A DNA stretch of 64,000 nucleotides from NCBI RefSeq assembly GCF_964019485.1, contig NZ_OZ026448.1, positions 1,116,001 through 1,180,000 of the forward strand. The letters are read 5' to 3'. Position 1 is the first letter of the stretch. Every line of letters begins with the position of its first letter. Both the position numbers and the translations under genes were made by a program. The notes beneath the pieces are model-generated. The model made no database searches. It was not told where the DNA came from and saw only the letters and a program-made list of their open reading frames with translations. Of the stretch, positions 9,664-19,405 are shown in pieces. The DNA comes from Spiroplasma endosymbiont of Agriotes lineatus (GTDB lineage Bacteria > Bacillota_I > Bacilli_A > Mycoplasmatales > Nriv7).

Positions 9664-10713
9664 AAATTAATATTATAAGAAATTTTTGAACTAACAAAAA
9701 ATTAAAAGCAATAACTGTTGTTTCATTAACGGTAGTTTTACTTTTTGTCTTATCGGCAATGATTTTTTATGCTTTTTAGAGTTAGTTCTTTGAAAGCATA
9801 TTATACATTATTTTTAGCACCTTTTAATGATATTAATTATTTTCATAATTTTGTAAATTCATTTTCATATTTGCTATTAGCATCATTAGCTTCGTTAGTA
9901 GCATTTCGGTTTCGGATTTATAATCTTGGAGTTATTGAGCAAATGATTATTGGGGCAACAATAACATTTATTATTTCACGATTGTTAATCTCCGTTGGTA
10001 ATTACTACTAAATTTGCAACAATGTTATTAATTTTAGCATCTATTACCATTACCGTTGGGACATTGTATGCTCTAATTTCTGATTTTTTTAAAACTTATT
10101 TTAAAATTAATGAAATGGCATCAACTTTGTTGCTTAATATTATTGCTTTTAATATTTATTATCATTTACCAGAATGAAGTCAATATAATGATGGTATTAT
10201 TGATAATAAATAATGCTTCTTTAATAATTAAATTAAGTATGATGGTTTATTTTTCTATTACAATTTTTATTGCTTTATTTATTTATGGTTTTGTAACTAT
10301 TTTATTAAATTGTCGTGTGTTTGGTTTTCGTTTAGAATTAGCGGTTGTTAATACTGAAGCCGCTCAATATGCGAGATTAAATCCTAATGCTAAACAATTA
10401 ATTATTATGAAAATTTCGGGAGCAATTGCCGGGATAGCAGGGTATACTTATTTTGTTGCTAATTTAAATAAATTAGGGACATTAAGTTCAACAATGTTAC
10501 AAGAATTTGATATTTACTGATTCCTCTATCCTCTATGAGCATTTAATTCTCGTATTAGTTTTTTGTTGCTTAGTGTTTTAGTTGGTTTAATTCATTCGCA
10601 AACTCAATTTTTTTCGCTTACATCATTTGATTATGAAATTATTGATATTATTTTTTTCTTTTTGTATTATTATTTCTTTTTTAATAAAGTTATATTATTT
10701 TATGAAAACAAGA
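9664..10713 (+). pseudogene. ABC transporter permease (NupP/YufP-type), body without its C-terminus
   Basis: Hydrophobic segments run in three frames: ITVVSLTVVLLFVLSAMIF, then from 9769 AYYTLFLAPFNDINYFHN and RIYNLGVIEQMIIGA, then KINEMASTLLLN, then a last frame with EAAQYARLNPNAKQLIIMKI and SGAIAGIAGY, the typical cytoplasmic loop of this permease family (compare E-x-A-x-Y-A). Breaks are near 9770, 9995 and 10180. The last frame ends in LFYENK at 10713, just before a proviral end at 10722. The missing tail is at 7593-7690 on the other strand. Confidence 0.75.
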
Positions 10714-10721
10714 GCCGGAGA

Positions 10722-10789
10722 GTCGCGTTTAGTTTTCTTAGGTATTGTTTTACTTCTTCAAAGCAATACCTAAGAAAACTAAACGCGAC
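10722..10789. repeat. Head-to-head proviral right ends forming a 26-bp-arm perfect palindrome
   Basis: GTCGCGTTTAGTTTTCTTAG and 6 more bases on the left are the exact reverse complement of the right 26 bases (ending CTAAACGCGAC), around a 16-nt centre that keeps TACTTCTTCAAAG. Each arm is the right-type proviral terminal repeat. It marks the other end of the inverted transporter segment. Confidence 0.85.
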
Positions 10790-10791
10790 AA

Positions 10792-11099
10792 GAACGCATA
10801 AAGTTTTGTTAGGTGGGTAAAGATTTGAATAGTTTTGAAAGAAAAACAATCACAATTTAATTATCATTTTATTTAAAAAATAAGTAACAAAACAAAATAT
10901 TTAATATTAACAAACAAAATCTCAATAAAAGGTTATAAAAACTAAGCAAAATACTTATAAAAAAACATTAAAATAAGTTTTTACAACAGAAATCACACAT
11001 AAGAAATATGTGCTTAATTTGTATGTTGAAATAATTTATAGTAAATGATTATTTTTTTTCTCTAAAAATACCTAAGAAAACTAAAAGCGTCTCGCGACC
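10792..11099 (+). repeat. MITE-like ~300-bp element, copy 3
   Basis: Left end GAACGCATAAAGTTTTGTTAG, right end CCTAAGAAAACTAAAAGCG followed by TCTCGCGACC. Interior as in the other copies; no gene. Confidence 0.75.
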
Positions 11100-11346
11100 T
11101 ATTAATAATTTTTATTTTGTAAAAATTCAATAATATGATAGAATGACAACGGATGGGTAATGACAATAAAAAGAAAGGCAGGGTTAGTTTAGTAATTAAA
11201 TAATATAATTAGCTGATTGTTTTACTTCTTCAAAGCAATACCTAAGAAAGTTTTATGTGTCCATTAAAAGGGGGAAATTAATAAACAAAATTAAATAAAT
11301 TTGATAAAATTAATAATATAAGTTTTAAGTTAAAAGGAGAATCAAA
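11100..11346 (+). repeat. Proviral right-end segment and lipoprotein leader region
   Basis: Bases up to about 11250 repeat the ISLre2 downstream segment, including the GATTGTTTTACTTCTTCAAA hairpin, and end at a mutated terminal repeat. From about 11260 the sequence is the upstream region of the lipoprotein, with AAAAGGAG at 11334 as its ribosome site. Confidence 0.6.
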
Positions 11347-12516
11347 ATGAAAAAACTATTAAGTATATTATGTGCAAGCAGTTTAACTGTATTTGGAGTA
11401 AGCAATATTATTTCTTGTAGTAGTAAAATAGAAGATGATAATCTAAAAAATGTAAGAAATATTCATATATATGAAAAAGAAAAAAAAATAGAAGAAAATA
11501 TTAAAAAAATATTAATAGATAAAAACGGTGATGTGTATTTTAAAGCAGTTTTTAGTGTATTTGTTTTAAAACATGGTAGTGATATAGCAAAAAAACTAGA
11601 ATATGACGTAATTAGAGATATTTCTATAGATAAAAATAATAATATTTACTTTAATGACGAGACAAATATTCAAACCATTAATAAAGAAAATATTAAAAAA
11701 ATATTATCAATAAATGAAAATGACCATAATTCTTTATGAAAAATTTATAATATTAATGATGATATATATTTTACCCGCAGTAATGGCATTTATGTTTTAA
11801 AAAATGGTGAAACAGAAGCTAAAGTTATAAATAAATTAAATGGGAATCTAAATAAAATATCTATCGATAGTAAGGATAATGTTTATTTTGGAACGGATAC
11901 CGGAGCTTATGTTTTAAAAAATGGTGAAACAGAAGCTAAAGTTATAAATAAATTAAATGGGAATCTAAATAAAATATCTATCGATAGTAAGGATAATGTT
12001 TATTTTGGAACGGATACCGGAGCTTATGTTTTAAAAAATGGTGAAACAGAAGCTAAAGTTATAAATAAATTAAATGGGAATCTAAATAAAATATCTATCG
12101 ATAGTAAGGATAATGTTTATTTTGGAACGGATACCGGAGCTTATGTTTTAAAAAATGGTGAAACAGAAGCTAAAGTTATAAATAAATTAAATGGGAATCT
12201 AAATAAAATATCTATCGATAGTAAGGATAATGTTTATTTTGGAACGAATGCCGGAGCTTATGTTTTAAAACAAGATACTGATACACTAATCAAAATTAAC
12301 GGGGTAGATAAAGAATATGTTAATTTTATTGCTTTATATAAAAATAATGTTTATTTTGGAACGGATACCGGAGTTTATGTTTTAAAACAATTAGAAACAA
12401 CCGCATACAAAATAAGTGGTACATCAACACTAGGCAAAGTAAATGGTTTTGCTATTGATAAACAAAACAATATTATTTATTGTAGAACAAACAAGGGGGC
12501 ATTTTTAATTTATTAA
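11347..12516 (+). CDS. Surface lipoprotein with sarpin-like tandem repeats
   Basis: A 389-residue protein starting MKKLLSILCASSLTVFGVSN with a lipobox ending in IISC, so it should be lipid-anchored on the outer face of the membrane. One TGA is read as Trp at 11737. The body consists of about eight units of ~39 residues with the core IDxKDNVYFGTDTGAYVLKNG; four consecutive units are almost identical at DNA level (117-bp period, 11791-12258). Such NVYFGT repeats resemble the sarpin repeats described in the S. citri adhesin SARP1 and could form a beta-propeller. A role in attachment is inference. AAAAGGAG lies 7 nt upstream. The stop is TAA 12514-12516. Repeat number could vary by recombination. 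Confidence 0.85.
11791..12258 (+). repeat. Four in-frame 117-bp tandem repeats
   Basis: Units begin at 11791, 11908, 12025 and 12142. Units 1-3 appear identical; unit 4 differs near its end (GGAACGAATGCC for GGAACGGATACC). Each encodes 39 residues. Confidence 0.9.
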
Positions 12517-12754
12517 TTAATTATATAAATACAGAACCAAGTCAAATATTAAAAAATTATTATTAATTTTAAGAGCAATCAGTTTATAACGGCAACAAGT
12601 ATATTTTACTTCAATAAGTGCGGCCATTTCCTTTTTAAAAAATTAAGTTTTTGTTGGTTATCTTTTGTGTTTTGCAATTTTTAAATTTTTTAAAAATTCT
12701 TGTAATTTTTGAAATAGCGATTTGTTTTGTGATGCTGAATGACAGCGTTGAAAG
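12517..12754 (+). other. Intergenic; possible decayed lipoprotein leader
   Basis: At about 12547 the DNA resembles the start of an MKKLL-type lipoprotein gene (AAAAAATTATTATTAATTTT, GCAATCAGTTT, GCAACAAGT), but no open frame follows. Nothing else is recognisable. Confidence 0.3.
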
Positions 12755-12978
12755 AGGCGAATAAAGTTTTGTTGGGGCAGGAGGAAAAAGTTTAAATAAT
12801 TTTGAAAGAAAGACAATCACAATTTAATTATCATTTTATTTAGAAAATAAATAATAAGACAAAATATTTAATATCAACAAACATAATCTCAATAAAAGGG
12901 TTACAAAAACTAAGGAAAATGCTTATAAAAACAACATTAAAATAAATTTTTACAACAAAAATCATTATTTTTTACATA

Positions 12979-14324
12979 GGGGCTGTCCAAAATTCTGTGT
13001 CTCGATAATTCATTCTGAATTATACTTAAACGAAGGAGAACAGAAAATGATAAAAAAAGTAAAAAAAAAAAGAACCTGATGCAATTGATAAAGTTGTGGA
13101 TTATTTTTTAGAAAATATTGATAATCCACAAGGTTTATTTAAAAGTAATAATATTTTTCAGGAATTTACCAGAAAATTAACTGAAAGAATGTTAAATGCA
13201 GAAATTAAAGATCATCTTGAAACAGATGATAACTATAACAAAAGAAATGGCAGAACACAAAAAACCATTATTACTAAAAATGGTTCAATCGCAATTGATG
13301 TACCACGAGATCGAAATAGTACTTTTAAACCAGTAATTATTCCAAAAAGACAAAGAAGATTTAATAAATTTGATCAAAAAGTAATTTCTTTATATGCAAG
13401 AGGAATGACAATTTCTGATATCAAAGCACAATTGCAAGAATTCTATCATGGAACAGAAATTTCAGAAAGTTTAATTAGTCAAATAACTGATGATGTTATT
13501 GAAGAAGTTAAAATGTGATCAAACTAAACCTTTAGAGAAGATTTATCCGATTGTTTATTTTGATTGTATTGTTGTTAAAGTAAAGCAAGATAAACAAATA
13601 ATAAATAAAGCAGTTTATCTTGCCTTAGGATAGGAATTAATTTAGATGGTTTAAAAGATATTTTAGGAATGTGAATTAGTGAAAATGAGGGAGCCAAATT
13701 TTGACTTAATAAAATAAATTTCCTTGCGGAAATGAAAAATCGTGGCTTACAAGATATTCTTGTTGCTTGTAATGATAATTTAACTGGGATGTCCTGATGC
13801 AATAGAAGCTGTTTTTCCAAAAACACAACATCAATTATGCATTGTTCATCAGATTCGTAATAGTTTAAAATTTGTTCCTTACAAAGATCGCAAATTTGTA
13901 GCTAATGATTTAAAATCAATTTATACAGCAATTAATGAAGGCCTTACTTGCTCTTTAGAAAATTTTGCTGAAAAGTGAGATAAAAAATACCCCCAAATTA
14001 CTAAATCATGAAAAAATAACTGAAATAATTTAATAATTTTTCTTGAATATCCTCAAGAATTTAGAAGAATTATTTATACAACTAATACAATAGAGTCTGT
14101 TAATAGTCAACTAAGAAAAGTAATTAAAAATAAAAAGATTTTTTCTAATAACGCATCAGTTTTTAAAATATTTTATTTAGCATTTCAAAATATGGTTAAG
14201 AAATGAACGATGCCAATTCAAAATTGGGGTAGTGCAATTTCACATTTAATGATAAAATTTGAAGACAGAATGGATTTAAGTTAATTACTTAGAGACATAG
14301 TTAATTGTACAGTCGTACAGTCCC
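12979..14324 (+). mobile_element. IS256-family insertion sequence, copy B
   Basis: Ends GGGGCTGTCCAAAATTCTGT and ..ACAGTCCC. The right tip carries an 8-bp tandem duplication (GTACAGTC twice, 14307-14322). It is inserted in a MITE. Confidence 0.85.
13047..14284 (+). pseudogene. IS256-family transposase (copy B), frameshifted
   Basis: ATG 13047 with GAAGGAG opens a short frame that crosses an 11-A run; the main frame (MDYFLENIDNPQ) lies at +1 relative to it and could start at the GTG at 13096. It reads to VKMWSN and stops because of an extra T near 13515, shared with copies A, C and E. Downstream segments ([34 protein letters not shown]) are in shifted frames. Confidence 0.8.
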
Positions 14325-14403
14325 TTGCATCATATTGAAATAATTTATAGTAAATGATTATTTTTTCTTTTTTAAAAAATACCTAAGAAAACTAAACGCG
14401 GCC

Positions 14404-14805
14404 TATCATTTTTACTCATTACTATTCTATCATATTATTGAATTTTTACACAATAAAAATTATTAATATTATTAAATTTTCACTAATATATTGTTATCTA
14501 TTAACTGGTAAACTTCTTTTGGTTATGGCGACCACCCACAATTTATCGTGCTTTAATACATGCCAACATTATTAATTCACTTGTATTTAATTTTCAAAGA
14601 GTAAATTTTAACACCTTATAAAATAAAAAGACAGTCATTACTGACTGCCTTAATACTTATTCAAATATTTCCCCACCCAACAAAACTTTATGCGTCCAAA
14701 TGACAATAACAAGAAGGGCAGGGTTATTTTAGTAATTAAATAATTATAATTGACTGATTGTTTTACTTCTTCAAAACAATACCTAAGAAAACTTAAACGC
14801 GACCA
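14404..14805 (-). repeat. Inverted proviral leader and right-end fragments
   Basis: This stretch is a patchwork: the right-end segment in reverse (14404-14490), then the provirus left leader in reverse (TTGGTTATGGCGACCACC, the GACAGTCATTACTGACTGCC hairpin, and the left terminal repeat CCAACAAAACTTTATGCGTCC near 14681-14698), then a forward right-end segment ending at about 14805 (ACTTAAACGCGACC). No gene. Confidence 0.65.
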
Positions 14806-14881
14806 TGATAATTAATTAATTAAGTATATATAAAGGAAAGGCAAATGTTATAATTATTATGTTGAGGGAGTGTGATAATTA

Positions 14882-15829
14882 ATGGTGGCGATCAGTTTTA
14901 TTTTAACTAGTTCTAATGACAATAATAAGTTAGAAATAACATTAAATAGTGTTTTAAAACAAAGCGGTAAAGATTATGAAATTATTATTGTGGATGATAA
15001 AACAAAAAATGATACTTTAGAATATATTACTAAATTCTTTCAAGAACATAGTGATATTATTAAAGTTATTAGTAGTTGAAGAGAAATTGAAACTGCTAAT
15101 GCTTGAAATTTAGCATTACTTAATGCTAAAGGAACTTATGTTTTGTTTTTGCAACCGGGATATAAATTAATAAATAATTTCATGGAAAGTATTATGCAAG
15201 AAATTAATAATAATGATGAGCCTGATTTAATTGAATTTATGGTTCAGTATTCTAATGTTTATCATCATGTTTCTTCGCGAAGATTAAAAAATAATAATTT
15301 GTATCATCCCCTTTTAAATCGCGAAGTTTTTGCTTTAATTCATCATTCACTATTTAATAAGTTATTTAAAAGAAAGATTATTACTAGTCATAAAATTACT
15401 TTTCGGCGTTCTAATCGTTTTGATTTATTATTTATTTATAAAATATTACCGTGAATTGAAACTTTATATACGAGCAATAAAATATTACTAGATATTGAAA
15501 TTGAGCCGTTATTAAATTTTAATAGTTTTGATTTTTTAAAACAATGAGTTCATATTTATAACTATTATAAACAAATTAACTTAGCACGAGAATTAACTGA
15601 AGAATTAGAATATGCATTTGTTCGTTTTCATTACTATACATTTTTAAAAGTTATTGTTCCAACAGAAAATAAAGTATTAGTTAAAAAATCTATTAAAGAA
15701 GTTACAAATAAAGTCACTAAAAGATTTCCTCACTGAGAAAAAAATCAATATCTCAATTTAGTACCAGATGATTTGTTCAATAGAGATGTTGCTAAAGATT
15801 GAAAAAAATATTTAAAGAATTTTATTTAA
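14882..15829 (+). CDS. Family 2 glycosyltransferase
   Basis: A 315-residue protein. The first 100 residues have the GT-A fold pattern: ISFILTSSNDNNKLEITLNS, then YEIIIVDDKTKNDT with the nucleotide-sugar DD pair, and NAWNLALLNAKGTYVLFLQPG, where the usual DxD is replaced by LQPG. The C-terminal part is rich in aromatic residues and has no predicted long membrane span. TGA codons for Trp occur at several places, so under the standard code the gene looks broken. GT2 enzymes transfer sugars to lipids or polysaccharide; the substrate is unknown and the missing second Asp leaves activity in doubt. GAGGGAG lies about 14 nt upstream. The next gene starts 9 nt after the stop. Confidence 0.8.
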
Positions 15830-15837
15830 TTAATATT

Positions 15838-16578
15838 ATGAAAATTAAAACTATTAGTAGTGACAATAACACTATAAGAAAAAAATCCCAATATTTTTTA
15901 GTAACACTTTGAAAAGTAATTTTTGCTAGAGTGATTGATTATATAATTATCAGTATGATAATTTTTATTATTACTTGGGGAATTTATCAAAATCAATATC
16001 TTAATGATTGACAAAAAGCAATTATCAATCATCTAAGTGCATTGTCACTATTAATGTCTTATTTTGTTATGATGCCATATTTTTGTCAAGGTAGAACAAT
16101 AGCAAGATTTATTTTTCGCTTTAAATTAATCAAAGAAGGTAAAAATAAAATTCGGATTTGAGCTTTATTATATCGGGAATTGTTTATTACAATTATTCCG
16201 TGAGTAGTTTTAATTATTAGTAATTTATTTATTAGTTTAGTTTTTAAATATCCAATTTTTATTTTTAATTACCAAAATATTTTTGTAATTACTAAGTCAC
16301 AACATTCTTTACCGTTAACAGTAACAATTACATTAAGATTAATGGGATTATTTTATTTATTATGATATAGTTCTTTAATGTTACTTTATAAGTTTGATGT
16401 TAAAAATCAATTATTCTTTGATCGCTATTTACAAATTTATATTGTTGATGTTCGTTATCGCCAAGAAGAAAAACAGGAAAAAGAAAAATTACAAGATAAT
16501 AAAATTCATATTCATTTACAAGATTCTTTACCCGGAACTATTGATAGTAAAGAATTAAAATCAATTGAAGAGTTATAA
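15838..16578 (+). CDS. RDD-family membrane protein
   Basis: A 246-residue protein with an RDD-type first segment (ARVIDYIIISMIIFIITW), a second hydrophobic segment (LSALSLLMSYFVMMPYF) followed by the conserved GRTIARFIFRFKLIKEG, and two more spans (ELFITIIPWVVLIISNLFI; LRLMGLFYLLWYSSLMLLY). The C-terminus is charged and cytoplasmic. RDD proteins are poorly characterised; some are linked to ion exchange or to helping neighbouring enzymes. It follows the glycosyltransferase in the same operon and is followed 12 nt later by the uvrD-like remnant. Confidence 0.8.
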
Positions 16579-16590
16579 AAGGAGTAGAAA

Positions 16591-17108
16591 ATGAATATAA
16601 ACCATTTAAATGAAGAACAAAAATTAGCAGTTTTAAAGTAGTGAAGGTGCTAATAGAATTATAGCTGGTGCCGGAAGTAGAAAAACAAGAGTTATTATTT
16701 ATAAGATTGCTCATTTAATTCATAATTTATCTATTAGTAGTAGTAATCAAATTTTAGCAGTAACTTTTAATAATAAGGGGCGGCTAATAGCTAATGAAAT
16801 GAAAAGTCGATTAAATGAATTGACTGGTGATGAATCTAAATATACATGAGATACATGAGTTTATACATATCACGCTTTTTGTGCTCGGGTTTTAAGAAAA
16901 GATATTGTGGTTTTAGGATATACAAAAGATTTTATTATTATTGATACTGTTGATAAAATTAATATTTTAAAAGATATTATTAAAAATAAACAATATAATT
17001 TTAATAGTAATAAAATTAAGAAAATTAGTAGTATGATTTCTTATTAGACTTGGTACATAACTATAACTAGTTTAATTCAAAATTATATATTCCTGAAAAA
17101 AAATTAAG
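16591..17108 (+). pseudogene. UvrD/PcrA-type DNA helicase, N-terminal remnant
   Basis: ATG 16591 after AAAAGGAG. MNINHLNEEQKLAVL matches the Q-motif of UvrD/PcrA/Rep helicases, followed by a stop and, in the next frame, [16 protein letters not shown]. This is Walker A with Arg in place of the second Gly (normally GAGSGKT). [15 protein letters not shown] (motif Ia) and YTYHAFCARVLR follow, then FIIIDT. Only about 150 of some 720 residues remain, and IS256 copy C follows. AGACTTGGTACATAA near 17046, a tip shared with the MITE at 56214, lies at the break. Confidence 0.75.
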
Positions 17109-18461
17109 GGGGCTGTCCAAAATTCTGTGTCTCGATAATTCATTCTGCTGAATTATACTTAAACGAAGGAGAACAGAAAATGATAAAAAAAGTAAAAAAA
17201 AAAAAGAACCTGATGCAATTGATAAAGTTGTGGATTATTTTTTAGAAAATATTGATAATTCACAAGATTCATTTAAAGGCAATACTATTTTTCAGGAATT
17301 TACCAAAAAATTAACTGAACGAATGTTAAATGCAGAAATTAAAGATCATCTTGAAACTGATGAGAATCATAATAAAAGAAATGGCAACACACCAAAAACC
17401 ATTATTACTAAAAATGGTTCAATTGCAATTGATGTATCAAGAGATCAAAATAGTACTTTTGAACCAGTAATTATTCCAAAAAGACAAAGAAAATTTGATA
17501 ACTTTGATCAAAAAGTAATTTCTTTATATGCAAGAAGAATGATAATTTCTGATATCAAAGCACAATTACAAGAATTCTATCACGGAACAGAAATTTCAGA
17601 AAGTTTAATTAGTCAAATAACTGATGATGTTATTGAAGAAGTTAAAATGTGATCAAACTAAACCTTTAGAGAAGATTTATCCGATTGTTTATTTTGATTG
17701 TATTGTTGTTAAAGTAAAGCAAGATAAACGAATAATAAATAAAGCAGTTTATCTTGCCTTAGGAATTAATTTAGATGGTTTAAAAGATATTTTAGGAATG
17801 TGAATTAGCGAGAATGAGGGGACCAAATTTTGACTTAATAATCCCCCCTTACGGAAATGAAAAATTGTGGCTTACAAGATATTCTTGTTGCTTGTAGTTG
17901 ATAATTTAACTGGGATGTCTAATGCAATAGAAGCTGTGTTCCCAAAAGCACAGCACCAATTATTATGCATTGTTCATCAAATTCGTAATAGTTTAAAATT
18001 TGTTCATTACAAAGATCGCAAACTTGTAGCTAATGATTTAAAATCAATTTATACAGCAATTAATGAAAAAATAGCGTTGGTTGCTTTAGACAATTTTGCT
18101 GAAAAATGAAATAAAAAGTATCCACAAATTACTAAATCATGAAAAAATAACTGAAATAATTTAATAATTTTTCTTGAATATCCTCAAGAATTTAGAAGAA
18201 TTATTTATACAACTAATACAATAGAGTCTGTTAATAGTCAACCAAGAAAAGTAATTAAGAATAAAAAGATTTTTCCTAATGATTTATCAGTTTTTAAAAT
18301 ATTTTATTTAGCATTTCAAAATATGGTTAAGAAATGAACGATGCCAATTCAAAATTGGGGTAGTGGTAGTGCAATTTCACATTTAATGATAAAATTTGAG
18401 GACACAGAGTGAATTTAAGTTAATTACTTAGAGACACAGACACAGTTAATTGTACAGTCCC
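17109..18461 (+). mobile_element. IS256-family insertion sequence, copy C
   Basis: Ends GGGGCTGTCCAAAATTCTGT and TGTACAGTCCC. It carries several short tandem duplications (CTG at 17145, GTAGTG at 18360, ACACAG at 18434) that intact copies lack. Confidence 0.85.
17180..18423 (+). pseudogene. IS256-family transposase (copy C), frameshifted
   Basis: ATG 17180 crosses a 12-A run out of frame with the main frame, which can start at GTG 17230. It reads to VKMWSN (the shared extra-T lesion). Downstream SNAIEAVF, LCIVHQIRNS and [11 protein letters not shown] are recognisable but separated by indels. Confidence 0.8.
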
Positions 18462-19095
18462 AAAATTTTTTAAGCTAAATCGTAATCCAAACCTTTTAAT
18501 CTTATTGCGATAACGATAAACTAGTATTTTAAATCTTTTTAATCTAGCAAAAACATGCTCAATGGCAATTCTAACTTTACTTAAAAAACTATTATATTAC
18601 TTTTTATCTAGATTTAAAGGATTATTTTTACTATTTTTAATTGGCAATAATGTATTTTTACGAATATTTTACAAACCTTGATATCCTGAATCGACAACTA
18701 ATTCTATTTTTGAATTTATAAGTGTATTTGATTTTAAAAATAACTTATAATCATGAATACTGCCACAACAGAAATCTACTGAAATAATTTTATTGCTAAA
18801 TAAATCAATAATTATTTGCGATTTTAATGAATTTTGCCTTTTCTTACCAGAAAATAATAATTTTAGTTTTTTTTAATTCTTTCAACTGAAATTTCTGTAG
18901 CATCAATTGCTAATAAATTATTATTAGTACCCTTATTTTCCAACAATATCTTTTTGTCAGGTATATGAAAGCGACTATTTTTTATTAAATTATTTTCAAC
19001 TCAAAAGATATTACAAATACAACTAACATGACTAATATTATATTTTTTGCAATAACACGATATGTACCATATTCTTTTCAGTATTCTAAAGTCAT
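18462..19095 (-). pseudogene. IS5-family transposase remnant
   Basis: The minus strand starts MTLEYWKEYGTYRVI at 19095. In broken frames it then reads ISHVSCICNIFWVENN, LLAIDATEISVERIKK (first catalytic Asp), YKLFLKS, LVVDSGYQG (second Asp) and VRIAIEHVFARLKR with the catalytic Glu: the DDE pattern of IS5-type elements. At least five stops or shifts are present. IS256 copy C has removed or replaced its C-terminal end. Confidence 0.75.
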
Positions 19096-19100
19096 AAGTA

Positions 19101-19129
19101 ATCTTTACCTACTTAACAAAACTTTATGC
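19101..19129 (-). repeat. Proviral left terminal repeat, isolated
   Basis: TTTACCTACTTAACAAAACT followed by TTATGCGCCC is the left-type end in reverse. It separates the IS5 remnant from the truncated rsmD remnant. Confidence 0.65.
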
Positions 19130-19347
19130 GCCCTAACTGTTTCTTGATAATACTTCAAGATCAACACTACCACTACCAGCAAAAAGATCTAAGGCCCCTT
19201 TATTTTCATAATAAAAATAATTATTTAAAACATTAAAAAAATTCTCTCTAATTCTACTTAAAATTGGTCTTGTTGTTGTAATTTTTTAACTAATAAGATT
19301 TTTTTATAATACTTTCCTGCAATAATTTTAATTTTTTCACCTAATAA
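19130..19347 (-). pseudogene. rsmD: 16S rRNA (guanine-966-N2)-methyltransferase RsmD remnant
   Basis: The minus strand reads IKIIAGKYYKK near 19335, then after a shift TRPILSRIRENFFNVLNNY and GALDLFAGSGSVDLEVLSRN. This matches RsmD: IIAGK.., TRP(T)..REALFN, and the SAM-binding LDLFAGSGALGLEALSR. It stops at a proviral left end at 19129, so the C-terminal two-thirds, including the NPPY motif, are absent. Truncated and frameshifted. Confidence 0.75.
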
Positions 19348-19365
19348 ATAATATATTAATTATAC

Positions 19366-19384
19366 TAAAAACTTATGCTATAAT
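19366..19384 (+). promoter_or_regulatory. Probable promoter of def
   Basis: TATGCTATAAT at 19374-19384 is an extended -10 box (TGN-TATAAT) 22 nt upstream of the def start codon. No strong -35 is visible, which is common with an extended -10. Confidence 0.55.
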
Positions 19385-19405
19385 CTACAAAATAAGGAGT
19401 AAATT

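Larger units (their letters stand above)
12755..14403 (+). repeat. MITE-like element, copy 4, split by IS256 copy B
   Basis: The left half (12755-12978) starts with a mutated left terminal repeat (GCGAATAAAGTTTTGTTGG) and matches the MITE interior. The right half (14325-14403) resumes after the insertion and ends CCTAAGAAAACTAAACGCGG. A few tens of bases around the insertion are altered or missing. Confidence 0.7.

Noticed and set aside
7987-10713. A working ABC transporter
   Set aside because: Every component has several frameshifts, including one inside Walker A, and a permease is split by an inversion.
11791-12258. Regular direct repeats as a possible CRISPR array
   Set aside because: Units are 117 bp, contiguous, without spacers, and in frame within a lipoprotein gene.
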